Assembly: GCF_020026895.1 (NCBI RefSeq)
Contig: NZ_JAINZW010000004.1
Coordinates: forward strand, 308,877-372,876
Origin: Novilysobacter selenitireducens
GTDB lineage: Bacteria; Pseudomonadota; Gammaproteobacteria; Xanthomonadales; Xanthomonadaceae
Length of the DNA: 64,000 bases
Direction: 5' to 3'
The stretch's first letter is position 1, and each line of letters opens with the position of its first letter. The translations under genes and the position numbers were made by a program. The notes beneath the pieces are model-generated. The model saw only the letters and a list, made by a program, of their open reading frames with translations, was not told the origin of the DNA and made no database searches. Shown here one piece after another: positions 45,032 to 53,294 of this stretch.

Positions 45032-45172
45032 GTGGACGCACGTAATGGGTTCAAGGTTCACGACTTGCTGGTGGCTGTCACGGGCAGCCTGGCCGTGATG
45101 GCCCCTGCATTCATTGCGATGGGGGCCACGACGGGAATGCGGGGGGCACGCGATCCAGGAGTCCCCGCATGA
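45032..45172 (+). CDS. Candidate 46-residue small membrane protein coupled to eptA
   Basis: A GTG-initiated frame ends in TGA overlapping the eptA ATG (ATGA). The product starts VDARNGFKVHDLLVAVTG and has one hydrophobic stretch (about 11-33). The overlap suggests translational coupling. Against it: no clear Shine-Dalgarno and lower GC at third positions than neighbouring genes. It may be a leader ORF rather than a functional protein. Confidence 0.35.
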   Translation: MDARNGFKVHDLLVAVTGSLAVMAPAFIAMGATTGMRGARDPGVPA

Positions 45173-46884
45173 GCAGCGTTGCAGGGCGCGCGCCGTTCCT
45201 GCTGGGGCTGGCGGACACTGTGCGGCGCATTTCGCACCGGCTCTGGCAGTGGCGGCCCCGCGCGTCGGTGGAGCTGTTGGCGTTGCTTGCCGGCCTGTTC
45301 TTCGCCCTGGGGTCCAACAGTCCGTTCTGGCATGCGGCGCTTATCCAGAGCAGCCACCCTTTGCGGTTGGCCGGTTCGCTGTTCGCGATGCTGGTGGGCC
45401 TGCACGGCCTGCTGCTCGGCCTGGTGCTGCCACGGCGCTGGGCCAAGCCCGTGCTGATGGTGCTGCTGCTCACCACCGCGTGCGCGACGTACTTCATGCA
45501 GTCCTATGGCGTCTACGTGGATGCGGACATGTTGCAGAACGTCCTGCAGACGGACTGGGCCGAGTCGCGCGAGCTGATGACCCCCGCCATCGCGATACAC
45601 GTCCTGCTGTATGCCGGAGTTCCGTGCGCCGTCCTCTCGCGGGTGACCGTGACGCGGCGGCCGTTCCGGCAGGCGATTGCGGTGCGCGCAGGGTTCCTGC
45701 TGTCCATGTGGATACTGGTGATGCTGGGCACGGCGGTGTCGTTCAAGGACCTGTCCTCGCTGCTGCGCAACCAGCATGAGGCGCGTTATCTGGTTACGCC
45801 GGCGAACGTCCTTTACGGGCTGGGTAACCTCGTCGTATCGCGCCCCGAAGAGGCCATCGGGCCGCGGCTCCCCGTAGCCACGGATGCACGCCAGGTACTG
45901 GCAGCCGGCAGGCGGAACCCGCGGCTTCTCGTCCTGGTGGTGGGCGAGACGGTGCGCGCGCAGAACTGGGGGCTCAATGGTTACCGGCGCCAGACGACCC
46001 CCGGGCTTGCGCGGCAGGACGTGATCAACTTCGGCGATATGCACGCCTGCGGAAGCAACACGGAGGTCTCGCTGCCGTGCATGTTCTCGCTCAATGGCCG
46101 CGAGGGGTACGACCGCGGAAAGATCCTTTCGCACCAGTCGCTGCTGCACGTGCTCGAGCGCGTCGGGGTCGAAGTGTGGTGGCGCGACAACCAGAGTGGA
46201 TGCAAGAGCGTGTGCGAAGGCCTGAGATTCGAACCGGTCACGACTTCGCGCACGGGCGCTTGCAATGGGCCGCGCTGCCTGGACGAAGCGCTGCTGGAGA
46301 ACCTGCCCGTCGACGCACGCAGCAGCTCTGGCCGCTTGCCCGGCGACCGGCTGCTCGTGCTGCACATGCTGGGCAACCACGGCCCGGACTACTCGCAGCG
46401 CTATCCGTCCGGGTTCCGGCGGTTTCTTCCCGCCTGCGAAACGCCCGAGCTGGGGGAGTGCTCACAAGCTGAAATCGTCAACGCCTATGACAACGCGCTG
46501 CTCTACACCGACCACGTGCTTTCGGAGACGATCGCGCGTCTGCGCGAGGTGGATGGCTACGACACCGCGATGCTGTACGTCTCCGACCACGGCGAGTCGC
46601 TGGGCGAGCAGGGGCTGTACCTGCACGGCATGCCGTACGCCATTGCGCCCCAGGAGCAGCTTCGGGTCCCCATGGTGATGTGGTTCTCGCCGCGGTTCGC
46701 GGCAGGCGCGGGTCTGGACATCGCCTGCCTGCAGCACCGGGCGCGGCTGCCCGCGAGTCATGACGACCTCTTCTCCACGGTGCTGGGGCTTTTCGACGTA
46801 CAGACCGCAGCGCGCACTGCCGAGCGCGACCTGCTGTCGGGTTGCCGCGCCGATGCTTCGCTTACACATCGGGGCGCGGCCTGA
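45169..46884 (+). CDS. eptA: Phosphoethanolamine-lipid A transferase (EptA/MCR family)
   Basis: 571-residue inner-membrane enzyme adding phosphoethanolamine to lipid A phosphates. Five N-terminal helices (about 35-195) precede a periplasmic alkaline-phosphatase-fold domain. E260 (VVGETVRAQNWGLNGY) and nucleophile T298 (CGSNTEVSLPCMFS) are present, as are downstream metal ligands in MLGNHGPDY and YVSDHGESLGE, plus paired cysteines typical of the family. A phased CCGAC array precedes it and dgkA overlaps its stop. Reduced polymyxin sensitivity is the known family consequence. Confidence 0.95.
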   Translation: MSSVAGRAPFLLGLADTVRRISHRLWQWRPRASVELLALLAGLFFALGSNSPFWHAALIQSSHPLRLAGSLFAMLVGLHGLLLGLVLPRRWAKPVLMVLLLTTACATYFMQSYGVYVDADMLQNVLQTDWAESRELMTPAIAIHVLLYAGVPCAVLSRVTVTRRPFRQAIAVRAGFLLSMWILVMLGTAVSFKDLSSLLRNQHEARYLVTPANVLYGLGNLVVSRPEEAIGPRLPVATDARQVLAAGRRNPRLLVLVVGETVRAQNWGLNGYRRQTTPGLARQDVINFGDMHACGSNTEVSLPCMFSLNGREGYDRGKILSHQSLLHVLERVGVEVWWRDNQSGCKSVCEGLRFEPVTTSRTGACNGPRCLDEALLENLPVDARSSSGRLPGDRLLVLHMLGNHGPDYSQRYPSGFRRFLPACETPELGECSQAEIVNAYDNALLYTDHVLSETIARLREVDGYDTAMLYVSDHGESLGEQGLYLHGMPYAIAPQEQLRVPMVMWFSPRFAAGAGLDIACLQHRARLPASHDDLFSTVLGLFDVQTAARTAERDLLSGCRADASLTHRGAA

Positions 46885-47252
46885 TGGCGCGGCTGATGAA
46901 GCCCCGGCGCGCCGGCGTGGCGCGCATCGTCGCTGCCACCGGTCATTCCTGGCGGGGGCTGCAAGCCTGCTGGAGAAATGAAGCCGCGTTCCGGCTGGAA
47001 GTCGTGCTATTCGCGCCGCTCGCGATGGTCGCCTGCGCGGTCCAAGCCAGCGGCGTGGAGCGGGCGCTGTTGCTCGCGTCGCTGATGCTGGTGCTGATCG
47101 TCGAGCTGCTCAACAGCGGCATCGAAGCGGCCATCGACCGGATCGGCACCGAATACCATCCGCTCAGCGGGCTGGCCAAGGACCTGGGCTCCGCGGCTGT
47201 CACCCTGAGCCTGCTGCTCGGCGCGATTGTGTGGGGCTGCATCCTCCTTTAG
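46884..47252 (+). CDS. dgkA: DgkA, diacylglycerol kinase
   Basis: 122-residue three-helix membrane enzyme that rephosphorylates diacylglycerol to phosphatidic acid. Catalytic core RNEAAFRLEVV and LIVELLNSGIEAAIDRIG are intact. Starts at the ATG overlapping the eptA TGA (TGATG). The link is metabolic: EptA releases diacylglycerol when it uses phosphatidylethanolamine as donor, and DgkA recycles it. Confidence 0.95.
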   Translation: MARLMKPRRAGVARIVAATGHSWRGLQACWRNEAAFRLEVVLFAPLAMVACAVQASGVERALLLASLMLVLIVELLNSGIEAAIDRIGTEYHPLSGLAKDLGSAAVTLSLLLGAIVWGCILL

Positions 47253-47273
47253 CCGCCCCTGCGAAGCGCTGTT

Positions 47274-47311
47274 CCGACGCCTTTCCGACACCACACCCAC
47301 CGGCTTCCGAC
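47274..47311 (+). promoter_or_regulatory. Phased CCGAC array upstream of the sulfatase-family gene
   Basis: Units at 47274 (CCGAC), 47285 (CCGAC), 47296 (CCCAC) and 47307 (CCGAC), exact 11-base steps and the same variant in the third unit as before eptA. The last unit ends 54 bases before the ATG at 47365. Confidence 0.72.
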
Positions 47312-47364
47312 CCGACGCTGTCGACCATGAGGTCGCAAAGTCGATTCTCGGCGTGGGTGGCTGT

Positions 47365-49380
47365 ATGGGTTTGAGAATGTTCGCGGCAGCGAGGCCTGTG
47401 CTGGGCTTCTTCCTTGCAGGACTGGTGTTGCTGGGCCTGTCTCGCTTGGGGCTGGCGCTCTGGCATTTCGATGCTGTGACTCAGGCCGGGGGCTGGGCGC
47501 CCGTACTGCTGCAGGGGCTGCGTGTGGACGTGGCGACGTTGTGCCTGCTGTACGGGCCCGTTGCCGCGGCGCTGTTGCTGGCGCCCTCGCAGCGCATCGC
47601 AGGCATCGTGGGCGCGCTTTGGCTTGCCACCTCAATTGCAGTCATGGCCATCCTGGAGCTGGCGACGCCTGGCTTTATGGCCGAGTACGGCCTGCGACCG
47701 AACCGGCTGTTCCTCGAATACCTGATCTATCCACGCGAGGTCTTCTCCACGCTCTGGACGGGTCGGCCGCTGCAGCTGTTGCTGGTGCCGGCGGCCGCAG
47801 CCGGGATCTTTGCGCTCGCGTGGCGGGGCACCCGCGCGGTGCGCCAGCCGCGCGTGACGGTCGCGCCACTCTGGCAACGCGCGACGGTTGCGCTACTGGT
47901 CGTGCTGGTGGCCGCACTCGGGGCGCGGTCGACCCTTGGGCACCGCCCACTGAACCCCGCGATGGTGGCCTTCAGCGCCGACCCAAGGGTCAACCAGTTG
48001 CCGCTCAACTCCTTCTATTCCCTGGCCCACGCCGCTCGCCAGTGGCTGAAGCAGGAGGACAGCGCGATGGACCTGTATGGCCCGCTGCCCGAAGCCGAGG
48101 TCATCGCCAACGTCCGCAAGGCCAGCGGCTTGCCGAACGACGCGTTTATCAGTCCCTCCATCCCCACGCTTGCCGTCCGCTCGCCAACCCACACCGGGCG
48201 GCCCTTGAACGTGGTCATCGTCCTGGAGGAAAGCCTCGGGGCGCAGTTCGTGGGACACCTGGGCGGGTTACCCCTGTCGCCCAATATCGATCGCCTGAGC
48301 CGGGATGCGTGGACATTCACCCGCATGTACGCTACCGGCACACGCAGCGTGCGTGGCATCGAGGCAGTTGTCGCAGGCTTCTCGCCGACGCCCGCGCAGG
48401 CCGTCGTGAAACAACCCAAGTCGCAGCAGAACTTCTACACGCTCGCGCAAACGCTCAAGGCACGTGGCTACGACACGACGTTCTACTACGGCGGCGAGAG
48501 CCACTTCGACAACATGCGCGGCTTCCTGCTGGGCAACGGCTTCCAGCGTGTGATCGAGCAGCGCGACTATCCCGATCCGACATTTGCAGGCTCCTGGGGC
48601 GTCAGCGACGAGGACCTTCTCAACCGTGCACATGAGGAGTTCGCGCGGCTGCATGCGGCCGGCAAGCCCTTCTTCGGCTTCGTGTTCTCATCCAGCAACC
48701 ATGATCCATTCGAGTTCCCAGAGGGACGCATCGAGCTGTACGAAGAGCCCATGCAAACGCGCAACAACGCGGCCAAATATGCGGACTTCGCTGTCGGGCA
48801 GTTCTTCCGACAGGCGATGGCATCGGACTACTGGAACGACACGGTGTTCCTGGTGGTGGCGGACCATGACTCGCGCGTCTTCGGGCAGGACCTGGTACCG
48901 ATAGACGGGTTCCACATTCCAGCGATGATCCTGGGCGCGGGCATCGTGCCGCGCCGAGACACGCGGATTGCCAGCCAGATCGACCTGGGTCCGACGCTGT
49001 TGTCGTTGATCGGCATTAGCGAGCCCACACCGATGAACGGCATCGACCTCAGCAAGCCGGAATCCGGCCGGCCGGGGCGCGCCCTGATGCAGTACGCCGG
49101 CAACTTCGCTTGGATGCAGGGCGAGGACGTGGTCGTCCTGCAGCCGCAGAAGCCGCCCCGGCAGTTCCGCTATGACCGGGACTCGAAGCGGCTCATTCCC
49201 GGTGTGCTGGAGCCGGGACTGGTGCGGTCGGCCCATGCACAGGCGCTGTGGGGGTCCATGGCGTACGACAAGCAGTGGTACCGGCTGGAGCCGGGACGAC
49301 AGCCCGGGCCCAAGCAGCGCGCATCGCAGTCCAGCCCGACTGCTGGTGTGGCGGCGTCCGTCACTCCCCCACGAAGCTGA
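47365..49380 (+). CDS. LtaS/OpgB-type membrane sulfatase-family phosphotransferase
   Basis: 671 residues from ATG 47365 (47377 also possible). Four to five N-terminal helices (to about 195) are followed by a periplasmic alkaline-phosphatase/sulfatase domain with VVIVLEESLGAQF, nucleophile Thr in YATGTRSVRGIEAV, SSSNHDPFEFP and VADHDSRVFG. These are metal and active-site motifs of the LtaS/phosphoglycerol transferase family, members of which modify periplasmic glucans or envelope lipids. DgkA upstream would recycle the diacylglycerol it releases. Preceded by a CCGAC array, so likely co-regulated with eptA. Confidence 0.87.
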   Translation: MGLRMFAAARPVLGFFLAGLVLLGLSRLGLALWHFDAVTQAGGWAPVLLQGLRVDVATLCLLYGPVAAALLLAPSQRIAGIVGALWLATSIAVMAILELATPGFMAEYGLRPNRLFLEYLIYPREVFSTLWTGRPLQLLLVPAAAAGIFALAWRGTRAVRQPRVTVAPLWQRATVALLVVLVAALGARSTLGHRPLNPAMVAFSADPRVNQLPLNSFYSLAHAARQWLKQEDSAMDLYGPLPEAEVIANVRKASGLPNDAFISPSIPTLAVRSPTHTGRPLNVVIVLEESLGAQFVGHLGGLPLSPNIDRLSRDAWTFTRMYATGTRSVRGIEAVVAGFSPTPAQAVVKQPKSQQNFYTLAQTLKARGYDTTFYYGGESHFDNMRGFLLGNGFQRVIEQRDYPDPTFAGSWGVSDEDLLNRAHEEFARLHAAGKPFFGFVFSSSNHDPFEFPEGRIELYEEPMQTRNNAAKYADFAVGQFFRQAMASDYWNDTVFLVVADHDSRVFGQDLVPIDGFHIPAMILGAGIVPRRDTRIASQIDLGPTLLSLIGISEPTPMNGIDLSKPESGRPGRALMQYAGNFAWMQGEDVVVLQPQKPPRQFRYDRDSKRLIPGVLEPGLVRSAHAQALWGSMAYDKQWYRLEPGRQPGPKQRASQSSPTAGVAASVTPPRS

Positions 49381-49508
49381 CCCGCATGGCATCAGCCAGA
49401 GTGGGCCAACGCTGGCGCTTGGCTGCACGATAGCGGCTGTTGCCGGCAGCGCGGCTTCAATAGGGCTTTCGGGGCGAAGCGGTCGCCCGGCAGCGGCCGC
49501 TCCATCGC

Positions 49509-49787
49509 TCAACGCATCCGCGAGCGGATCGTTTCCCACAGCCGTCGGCGCGCCTGGTAGGCGCTCACGCCCAGCAGCAGCGCGGCCAGCCAGATCGTGC
49601 CCTCGGTGGTGACCGCGGCCAACGTGGCGAGTACGAACATCGCCGTGGTGCCCGCGTCCATTACGATGCCCGCCCCAAGCGCGACCCACGACAGCAGGGC
49701 GGCGGTGGCGGCCAGCTTGATCCAGAGCCACTTGCGGCGATGCGTGCGCTGCGACTCGCTGGCTGCGGCATTCGAAGCCGCGCTCAC
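49509..49787 (-). CDS. Small two-helix membrane protein
   Basis: 92 residues from GTG overlapping the upstream SnoaL-like gene stop (GTGA). Basic N-terminus (RTHRRKWLWIK) and two membrane helices (about 28-48 and 53-75), ending RRLWETIRSRMR. No family recognised. Last gene of the amidohydrolase operon; role unknown. Confidence 0.6.
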   Translation of the reverse strand: MSAASNAAASESQRTHRRKWLWIKLAATAALLSWVALGAGIVMDAGTTAMFVLATLAAVTTEGTIWLAALLLGVSAYQARRRLWETIRSRMR

Positions 49788-50335
49788 TTCGCACCTCCCG
49801 TGTTCGGCAGCAGTGCCTGGGGCAACGGCGCGGTGGGTGTCTCGATCGTCCCCACGTTGGACACGATCCACCAGCGCTCACCGTCATTGAGCAGCTGGAA
49901 GTGGTTGAGGCCGCGCATCAGCGGTGCCTCGTCGGTGCGGCGCAGGCGGATCTCGAACGTGCTCATGACCGACGCCAGCAAGCCGTGCTGCTCGACCTTC
50001 GTCACCAGCGGGATCTCGTGGAAGCCCGTACTGGCGTAGGCGCTTTCGGTCTGGGCGATGAGTTCCTCGCTGTCCATGGCCATGATGCCGCTGCCGATGC
50101 TGGAGTCCATGGCGACGGAGAGGCGGGCGCCATCCAGGAACAGTGCACGGTAGCGGTCCCAGTCGCGGGTCGCGCCCGCGTCGCCGGAGATCGTGTCGTA
50201 GAGGGCATGGACGATGGCCTCGGGGGTCTCCCAGTCTTCGGGGCCGGCGTGGGCGGTGCCGGCCAGGCCCAGGCCCAGGCCCGTGGCCAGCAGGCTGCGG
50301 ATTGCGATGTGCTTGAACGCGTGCGTCATGGTCAT
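49784..50335 (-). CDS. Exported SnoaL/NTF2-like protein
   Basis: 183 residues. The ATG overlaps the amidohydrolase stop (ATGA); a second ATG lies two codons on. Signal peptide ends near AHAGP. The mature part has the cone-shaped NTF2-like pattern (AIVHALYDTISGD... DWDRYRALFLDGARL... HFQLLNDGERWWIVSNVG). Probably a periplasmic small-molecule-binding or accessory protein working with the amidohydrolase; activity not predictable. Confidence 0.75.
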   Translation of the reverse strand: MTMTHAFKHIAIRSLLATGLGLGLAGTAHAGPEDWETPEAIVHALYDTISGDAGATRDWDRYRALFLDGARLSVAMDSSIGSGIMAMDSEELIAQTESAYASTGFHEIPLVTKVEQHGLLASVMSTFEIRLRRTDEAPLMRGLNHFQLLNDGERWWIVSNVGTIETPTAPLPQALLPNTGGAK

Positions 50336-51777
50336 TCTCCCTTGAACTGGTTGAGTGCGTCGGTGGTGAGCAGGCGGCCGTCGAGCACGACGGCATGGAT
50401 GTCGCGGGTATGTGCGATGTCGTCGAGCGGGTTGCCGTCCAGCACCACCAGGTCGGCCTCGAAGCCCGGCGCGACCCGTCCGATGCGGTCGCCCGCGCCC
50501 AGCGCGTCGGCGGCATTGCGGGTGGCGGCCAGCAGCAGTTGCGCGGTGGGTACGCCGGCCTCGGCCAGCAACTCCATTTCGCGATGCAGGCTGATCCCGG
50601 GGGCGATCCACGGGTTGCTCATGTCGGTGCCGAGCGTCATGCGCGCATCGGTGGCGTACAGGCGCGCGGCCATGCGCTGCACCTTTGGCCAGACGGCGCG
50701 GGCACGCTCGAAGTCCTCGGGCTGCCAGCCGATGGCGAAGGTGAACCACTCGTTCCAATGCGACAGCAGCCGGGGGTGGGCGTATCGACGTGCGTCGTCC
50801 TTGTACGGGTTGTCCTGGTCCTGCACGAAGGCGGCATGGAAGGCCACCAGCGTGGCGTCGAACACGGGGCGGTACTGCCGGTACGCGGCCACCAGCCGGT
50901 CGGCCTGGGGGCCGTCGGGGTCGAAGTGCTCCCACCACTCGAAGAACGAGTACGTGCCGCCGCGCGCGGTGGACTGCCAGGCCGCGCGTTGCCCAGGCGT
51001 CAGCAGGTCGGGGCTCAACGGCATGAGATGGACGATGCCGTCCAACCCCATCGCCAGTGCGTCGGGCCACGCGATGCTTTCAAGGTGCGCGACAGCGGGA
51101 CGACCCTGCGCGTGCGCAGCGTCGATGCCGGCTCTCAGCAGCTCCGGCGACAGGCCGGTGTAGAGCTTGATCCAGTCCGCGCCCGCCTCGACCTGCGCGC
51201 GCACCACCGCCTGCATGTCCTCGGGCGTGCGTGCTGCGGCGGCCAGGCCCGGAAGCTCCGCGTTGTTGATGACCGGACCGGCGTTGAACGCTTCCGGGCC
51301 CACCAGCTCGCCGGCGGCCAGCCGTGATTCGTAGCGGCCGGCCGCCTCCAGGTCGCCGCCCGGGTTGCGCAGCGTGGTGACGCCGAAGGCCACCAGCCGG
51401 TTCGCGTTGTGCTCGGCGATCGCGTCATCGGGCAGGGCCTGCAGCACGGCGCGACCGCGCTCGCGTTTCATCTCCATCGGGCCCAGCGTGAGGTGGGCGT
51501 GCATGTCGATCAGGCCGGGTGTCAGGTAGCGGCCCTCCAGGTCGAGCACGTGCGCGCCACGCCGGCAGGCGGCATCGCCTGCCGCAGCAATGAGGCTGAT
51601 GCGCCGGTCCTGCACGCGGACGCAGCTGCGCTCGCCGACGCGGTTGTGTTCGGCGTCGACGACGTGGACATTGTCGAGCGCCAACGCACCGTTGGCGGCC
51701 GGCGGGCTGGCGAGTGCAGGGGTGAGTGCGCAGGCCAGGGCCGAGGGGAGCATCAGTTTGGCAAGGGGGCGTCGCAT
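50332..51777 (-). CDS. Exported amidohydrolase-family protein
   Basis: About 481 residues from MRRPLAKL (signal peptide cleaved near ALASP; longer starts remove signal character). TIM-barrel amidohydrolase with metal-site motif LIDMHAHLTLG, a candidate carboxylated-Lys strand (ADWIKLYTGLSP), HLESIAWPD, TLGTDMSNPW (late Asp) and IGRVAPGFEADLVVLDGNPLDD near the end. Similar to prolidase/imidazolonepropionase-like secreted hydrolases of xanthomonads; substrate unknown. Divergent from the sigma factor gene across a region with an inverted repeat. Confidence 0.88.
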   Translation of the reverse strand: MRRPLAKLMLPSALACALTPALASPPAANGALALDNVHVVDAEHNRVGERSCVRVQDRRISLIAAAGDAACRRGAHVLDLEGRYLTPGLIDMHAHLTLGPMEMKRERGRAVLQALPDDAIAEHNANRLVAFGVTTLRNPGGDLEAAGRYESRLAAGELVGPEAFNAGPVINNAELPGLAAAARTPEDMQAVVRAQVEAGADWIKLYTGLSPELLRAGIDAAHAQGRPAVAHLESIAWPDALAMGLDGIVHLMPLSPDLLTPGQRAAWQSTARGGTYSFFEWWEHFDPDGPQADRLVAAYRQYRPVFDATLVAFHAAFVQDQDNPYKDDARRYAHPRLLSHWNEWFTFAIGWQPEDFERARAVWPKVQRMAARLYATDARMTLGTDMSNPWIAPGISLHREMELLAEAGVPTAQLLLAATRNAADALGAGDRIGRVAPGFEADLVVLDGNPLDDIAHTRDIHAVVLDGRLLTTDALNQFKGE

Positions 51778-51832
51778 CGTCGGTGCGTCCTTATCGAGTG
51801 GGTTTGCCTCCTGAGTCGCTACCGACGCTGGA

Positions 51833-51872
51833 TTTCTTACGCGACAATTATTTTTTTTCGCGGTGTAAGAAA
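51833..51872. promoter_or_regulatory. Inverted repeat in the amidohydrolase/sigma-factor divergent region
   Basis: TTTCTTAC (51833-51840) and GTAAGAAA (51865-51872) form a perfect 8-bp inverted repeat with 24 AT-rich bases between, including eight T. Its position between divergent genes fits an operator or two facing promoter elements recognised by the adjacent sigma factor. Confidence 0.45.
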
Positions 51873-51942
51873 CGAGCCCCATGCCCCGACTGAAGAGTGC
51901 TGGGTCCCCTCATTGACGACAAAAGCCGCGCACTCGAACCGC

Positions 51943-52431
51943 ATGCATCCACTCTGGCCGCAGGTACAAAACTTCCATCCCCACCTGTGGCGCGCCGTGT
52001 GCGGGTACGAGCTCAATCCCGCGATGCGCGAGGAGCTGTTGCAGGAGGTGTTGCTCGCCGTATGGGAAAGCCTTCCCCGGCTGCGCGACCCTGACATGCT
52101 GCTGCCGTTCGTGCTGCGCATCGCACACAACCTGGGCGCCAGCCACGTGCGCGCTGAAGCCCGGATGCCGTCACCCGTTTCGTTCGACGCTGCACAACAC
52201 GACGTGCCGGACCCGGCCACGACCACCGCGTGCGCCCGCACGCAGTGGCTGTTCGAGGCGCTGGCCACGTTGCCACTCAACCTGAGGCAGGTGCTGATGC
52301 TGCAGCTGGAAGGATTCGACTACCAGGAGATCGCGGACATGCTGGGTGTCACCCTGGAAAACGTGGGCGTGCGCCTGCATCGCGCGCGCGGACGGCTGAA
52401 GGCCTTGTCCAAAGAGGAGGGCGGTCTGTGA
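51943..52431 (+). CDS. ECF-type RNA polymerase sigma factor
   Basis: 162 residues from ATG 51943. A TTG at 51913, overlapping the stop of an 11-codon upstream ORF (51881-51916), would add ten residues. Region 2 is visible in YELNPAMREELLQEVLLAVWESL. Region 4 helix-turn-helix is LPLNLRQVLMLQLEGFDYQEIADMLGVTLENVGVRLHRARGRL. Typical ECF length. The next gene, a membrane protein, overlaps its stop (GTGA) and is the likely anti-sigma. Targets may include the divergent amidohydrolase operon. Confidence 0.9.
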   Translation: MHPLWPQVQNFHPHLWRAVCGYELNPAMREELLQEVLLAVWESLPRLRDPDMLLPFVLRIAHNLGASHVRAEARMPSPVSFDAAQHDVPDPATTTACARTQWLFEALATLPLNLRQVLMLQLEGFDYQEIADMLGVTLENVGVRLHRARGRLKALSKEEGGL

Positions 52432-52991
52432 ACTTCGACGATCTGATGAAGAGTGCGTGGCAAGGCCAGGTCCCATCCGCGATGCAGGCGGACCTGGTGC
52501 GCAAGGTCCGCCGACGCAAGTGGCGGCTGCGCCTGTTGCGTGCCCTGGAGGTAGTGCTGACCCTGCTCGCAGTGCTGGTGTTCGGCCAGGCGCTCTTCAC
52601 AGGCCGCTTCGGCCCCACGCATTGGTTGCTGTTGCCATTCTTCGTGGTGTTCATCCCGGTGGCTTGGGCCGTCGTGTTGCGCGCTCCGCGGCGGCATGCC
52701 GCGGACGCCACCGGGAGTGCGAGCGCCTATGCACGCCTTCGCCTTGCGCAATTGCGGGCCGGCCTGCGCGATCTCTGGCTGGCGCGCACCGCAGTGTGGC
52801 TGCTGGCCGGGTACGCGGTAGTGGCCTATGCGGGCACATGGCTGCTGGCCGGCGATGCGTGGCGCGATGCCGGCCTGATGTTGCTGCTCATGGCCGGCGC
52901 ATTCCTGGGCGTGACGCTCTGGCTGGGGCGTCCGCTGCGTCGGCGGTGGATGCGGGAATACCGCGCGGTCCGGAGGCTCGTGGAAGACTGA
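52428..52991 (+). CDS. Membrane protein, probable anti-sigma partner
   Basis: 187 residues from GTG overlapping the sigma-factor stop. A cytoplasmic N-terminus of about 35 residues (NFDDLMKSAWQGQVP) is followed by four hydrophobic segments (about 38-58, 65-85, 120-140, 145-165) and a basic tail. No zinc-binding ASD motif (HxxxCxxC) is present. Overlap and co-orientation with the ECF gene support an anti-sigma or accessory role; this is inference. Confidence 0.65.
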   Translation: MNFDDLMKSAWQGQVPSAMQADLVRKVRRRKWRLRLLRALEVVLTLLAVLVFGQALFTGRFGPTHWLLLPFFVVFIPVAWAVVLRAPRRHAADATGSASAYARLRLAQLRAGLRDLWLARTAVWLLAGYAVVAYAGTWLLAGDAWRDAGLMLLLMAGAFLGVTLWLGRPLRRRWMREYRAVRRLVED

Positions 52992-53057
52992 GCGAGTTGT
53001 TGCGCGCAGGCGACGTGTTGAGGCCTGGGTGAGCGCGCGCCTTGGCCGCTTCGCGCG

Positions 53058-53261
53058 TCACTCCACCACGAAGCTCACCCGCATGCACACGCGCCAGTGG
53101 TCGATCTGGCCCGAGGGCGAGGTTCGCACCTTGATGTCGCTGACCCAGGCGCCTTGGATGCCATTGGCCGACTCGGCGATCCTGTTGAGGCCGGCCTGCA
53201 CGGCATCTTCGATTCCGATCTTGGACTCGCTGGTCACTTCGATGACTTTGGCGACGCTCAT
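53058..53261 (-). CDS. Dodecin, flavin-binding small protein
   Basis: 67 residues MSVAKVIEVTSESKIGIEDAV... IDHWRVCMRVSFVVE, the full dodecin pattern (strand, helix, two strands). Forms a hollow dodecamer that stores riboflavin/FMN. Last of three genes (BON, SDR, dodecin) read from the FNR box at 54813-54826, with gaps of about 30 bases. Confidence 0.95.
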   Translation of the reverse strand: MSVAKVIEVTSESKIGIEDAVQAGLNRIAESANGIQGAWVSDIKVRTSPSGQIDHWRVCMRVSFVVE

Positions 53262-53294
53262 GGTGCGGTTCTCCTTCGGCTTGCCGGCGCGCGC

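Noticed and set aside
45169..46884. Mobile mcr colistin-resistance gene
   Set aside because: The enzyme is in the same family, but it sits with dgkA and a two-component system, matches local base composition, and has no flanking insertion sequence; a chromosomal eptA is the better reading.
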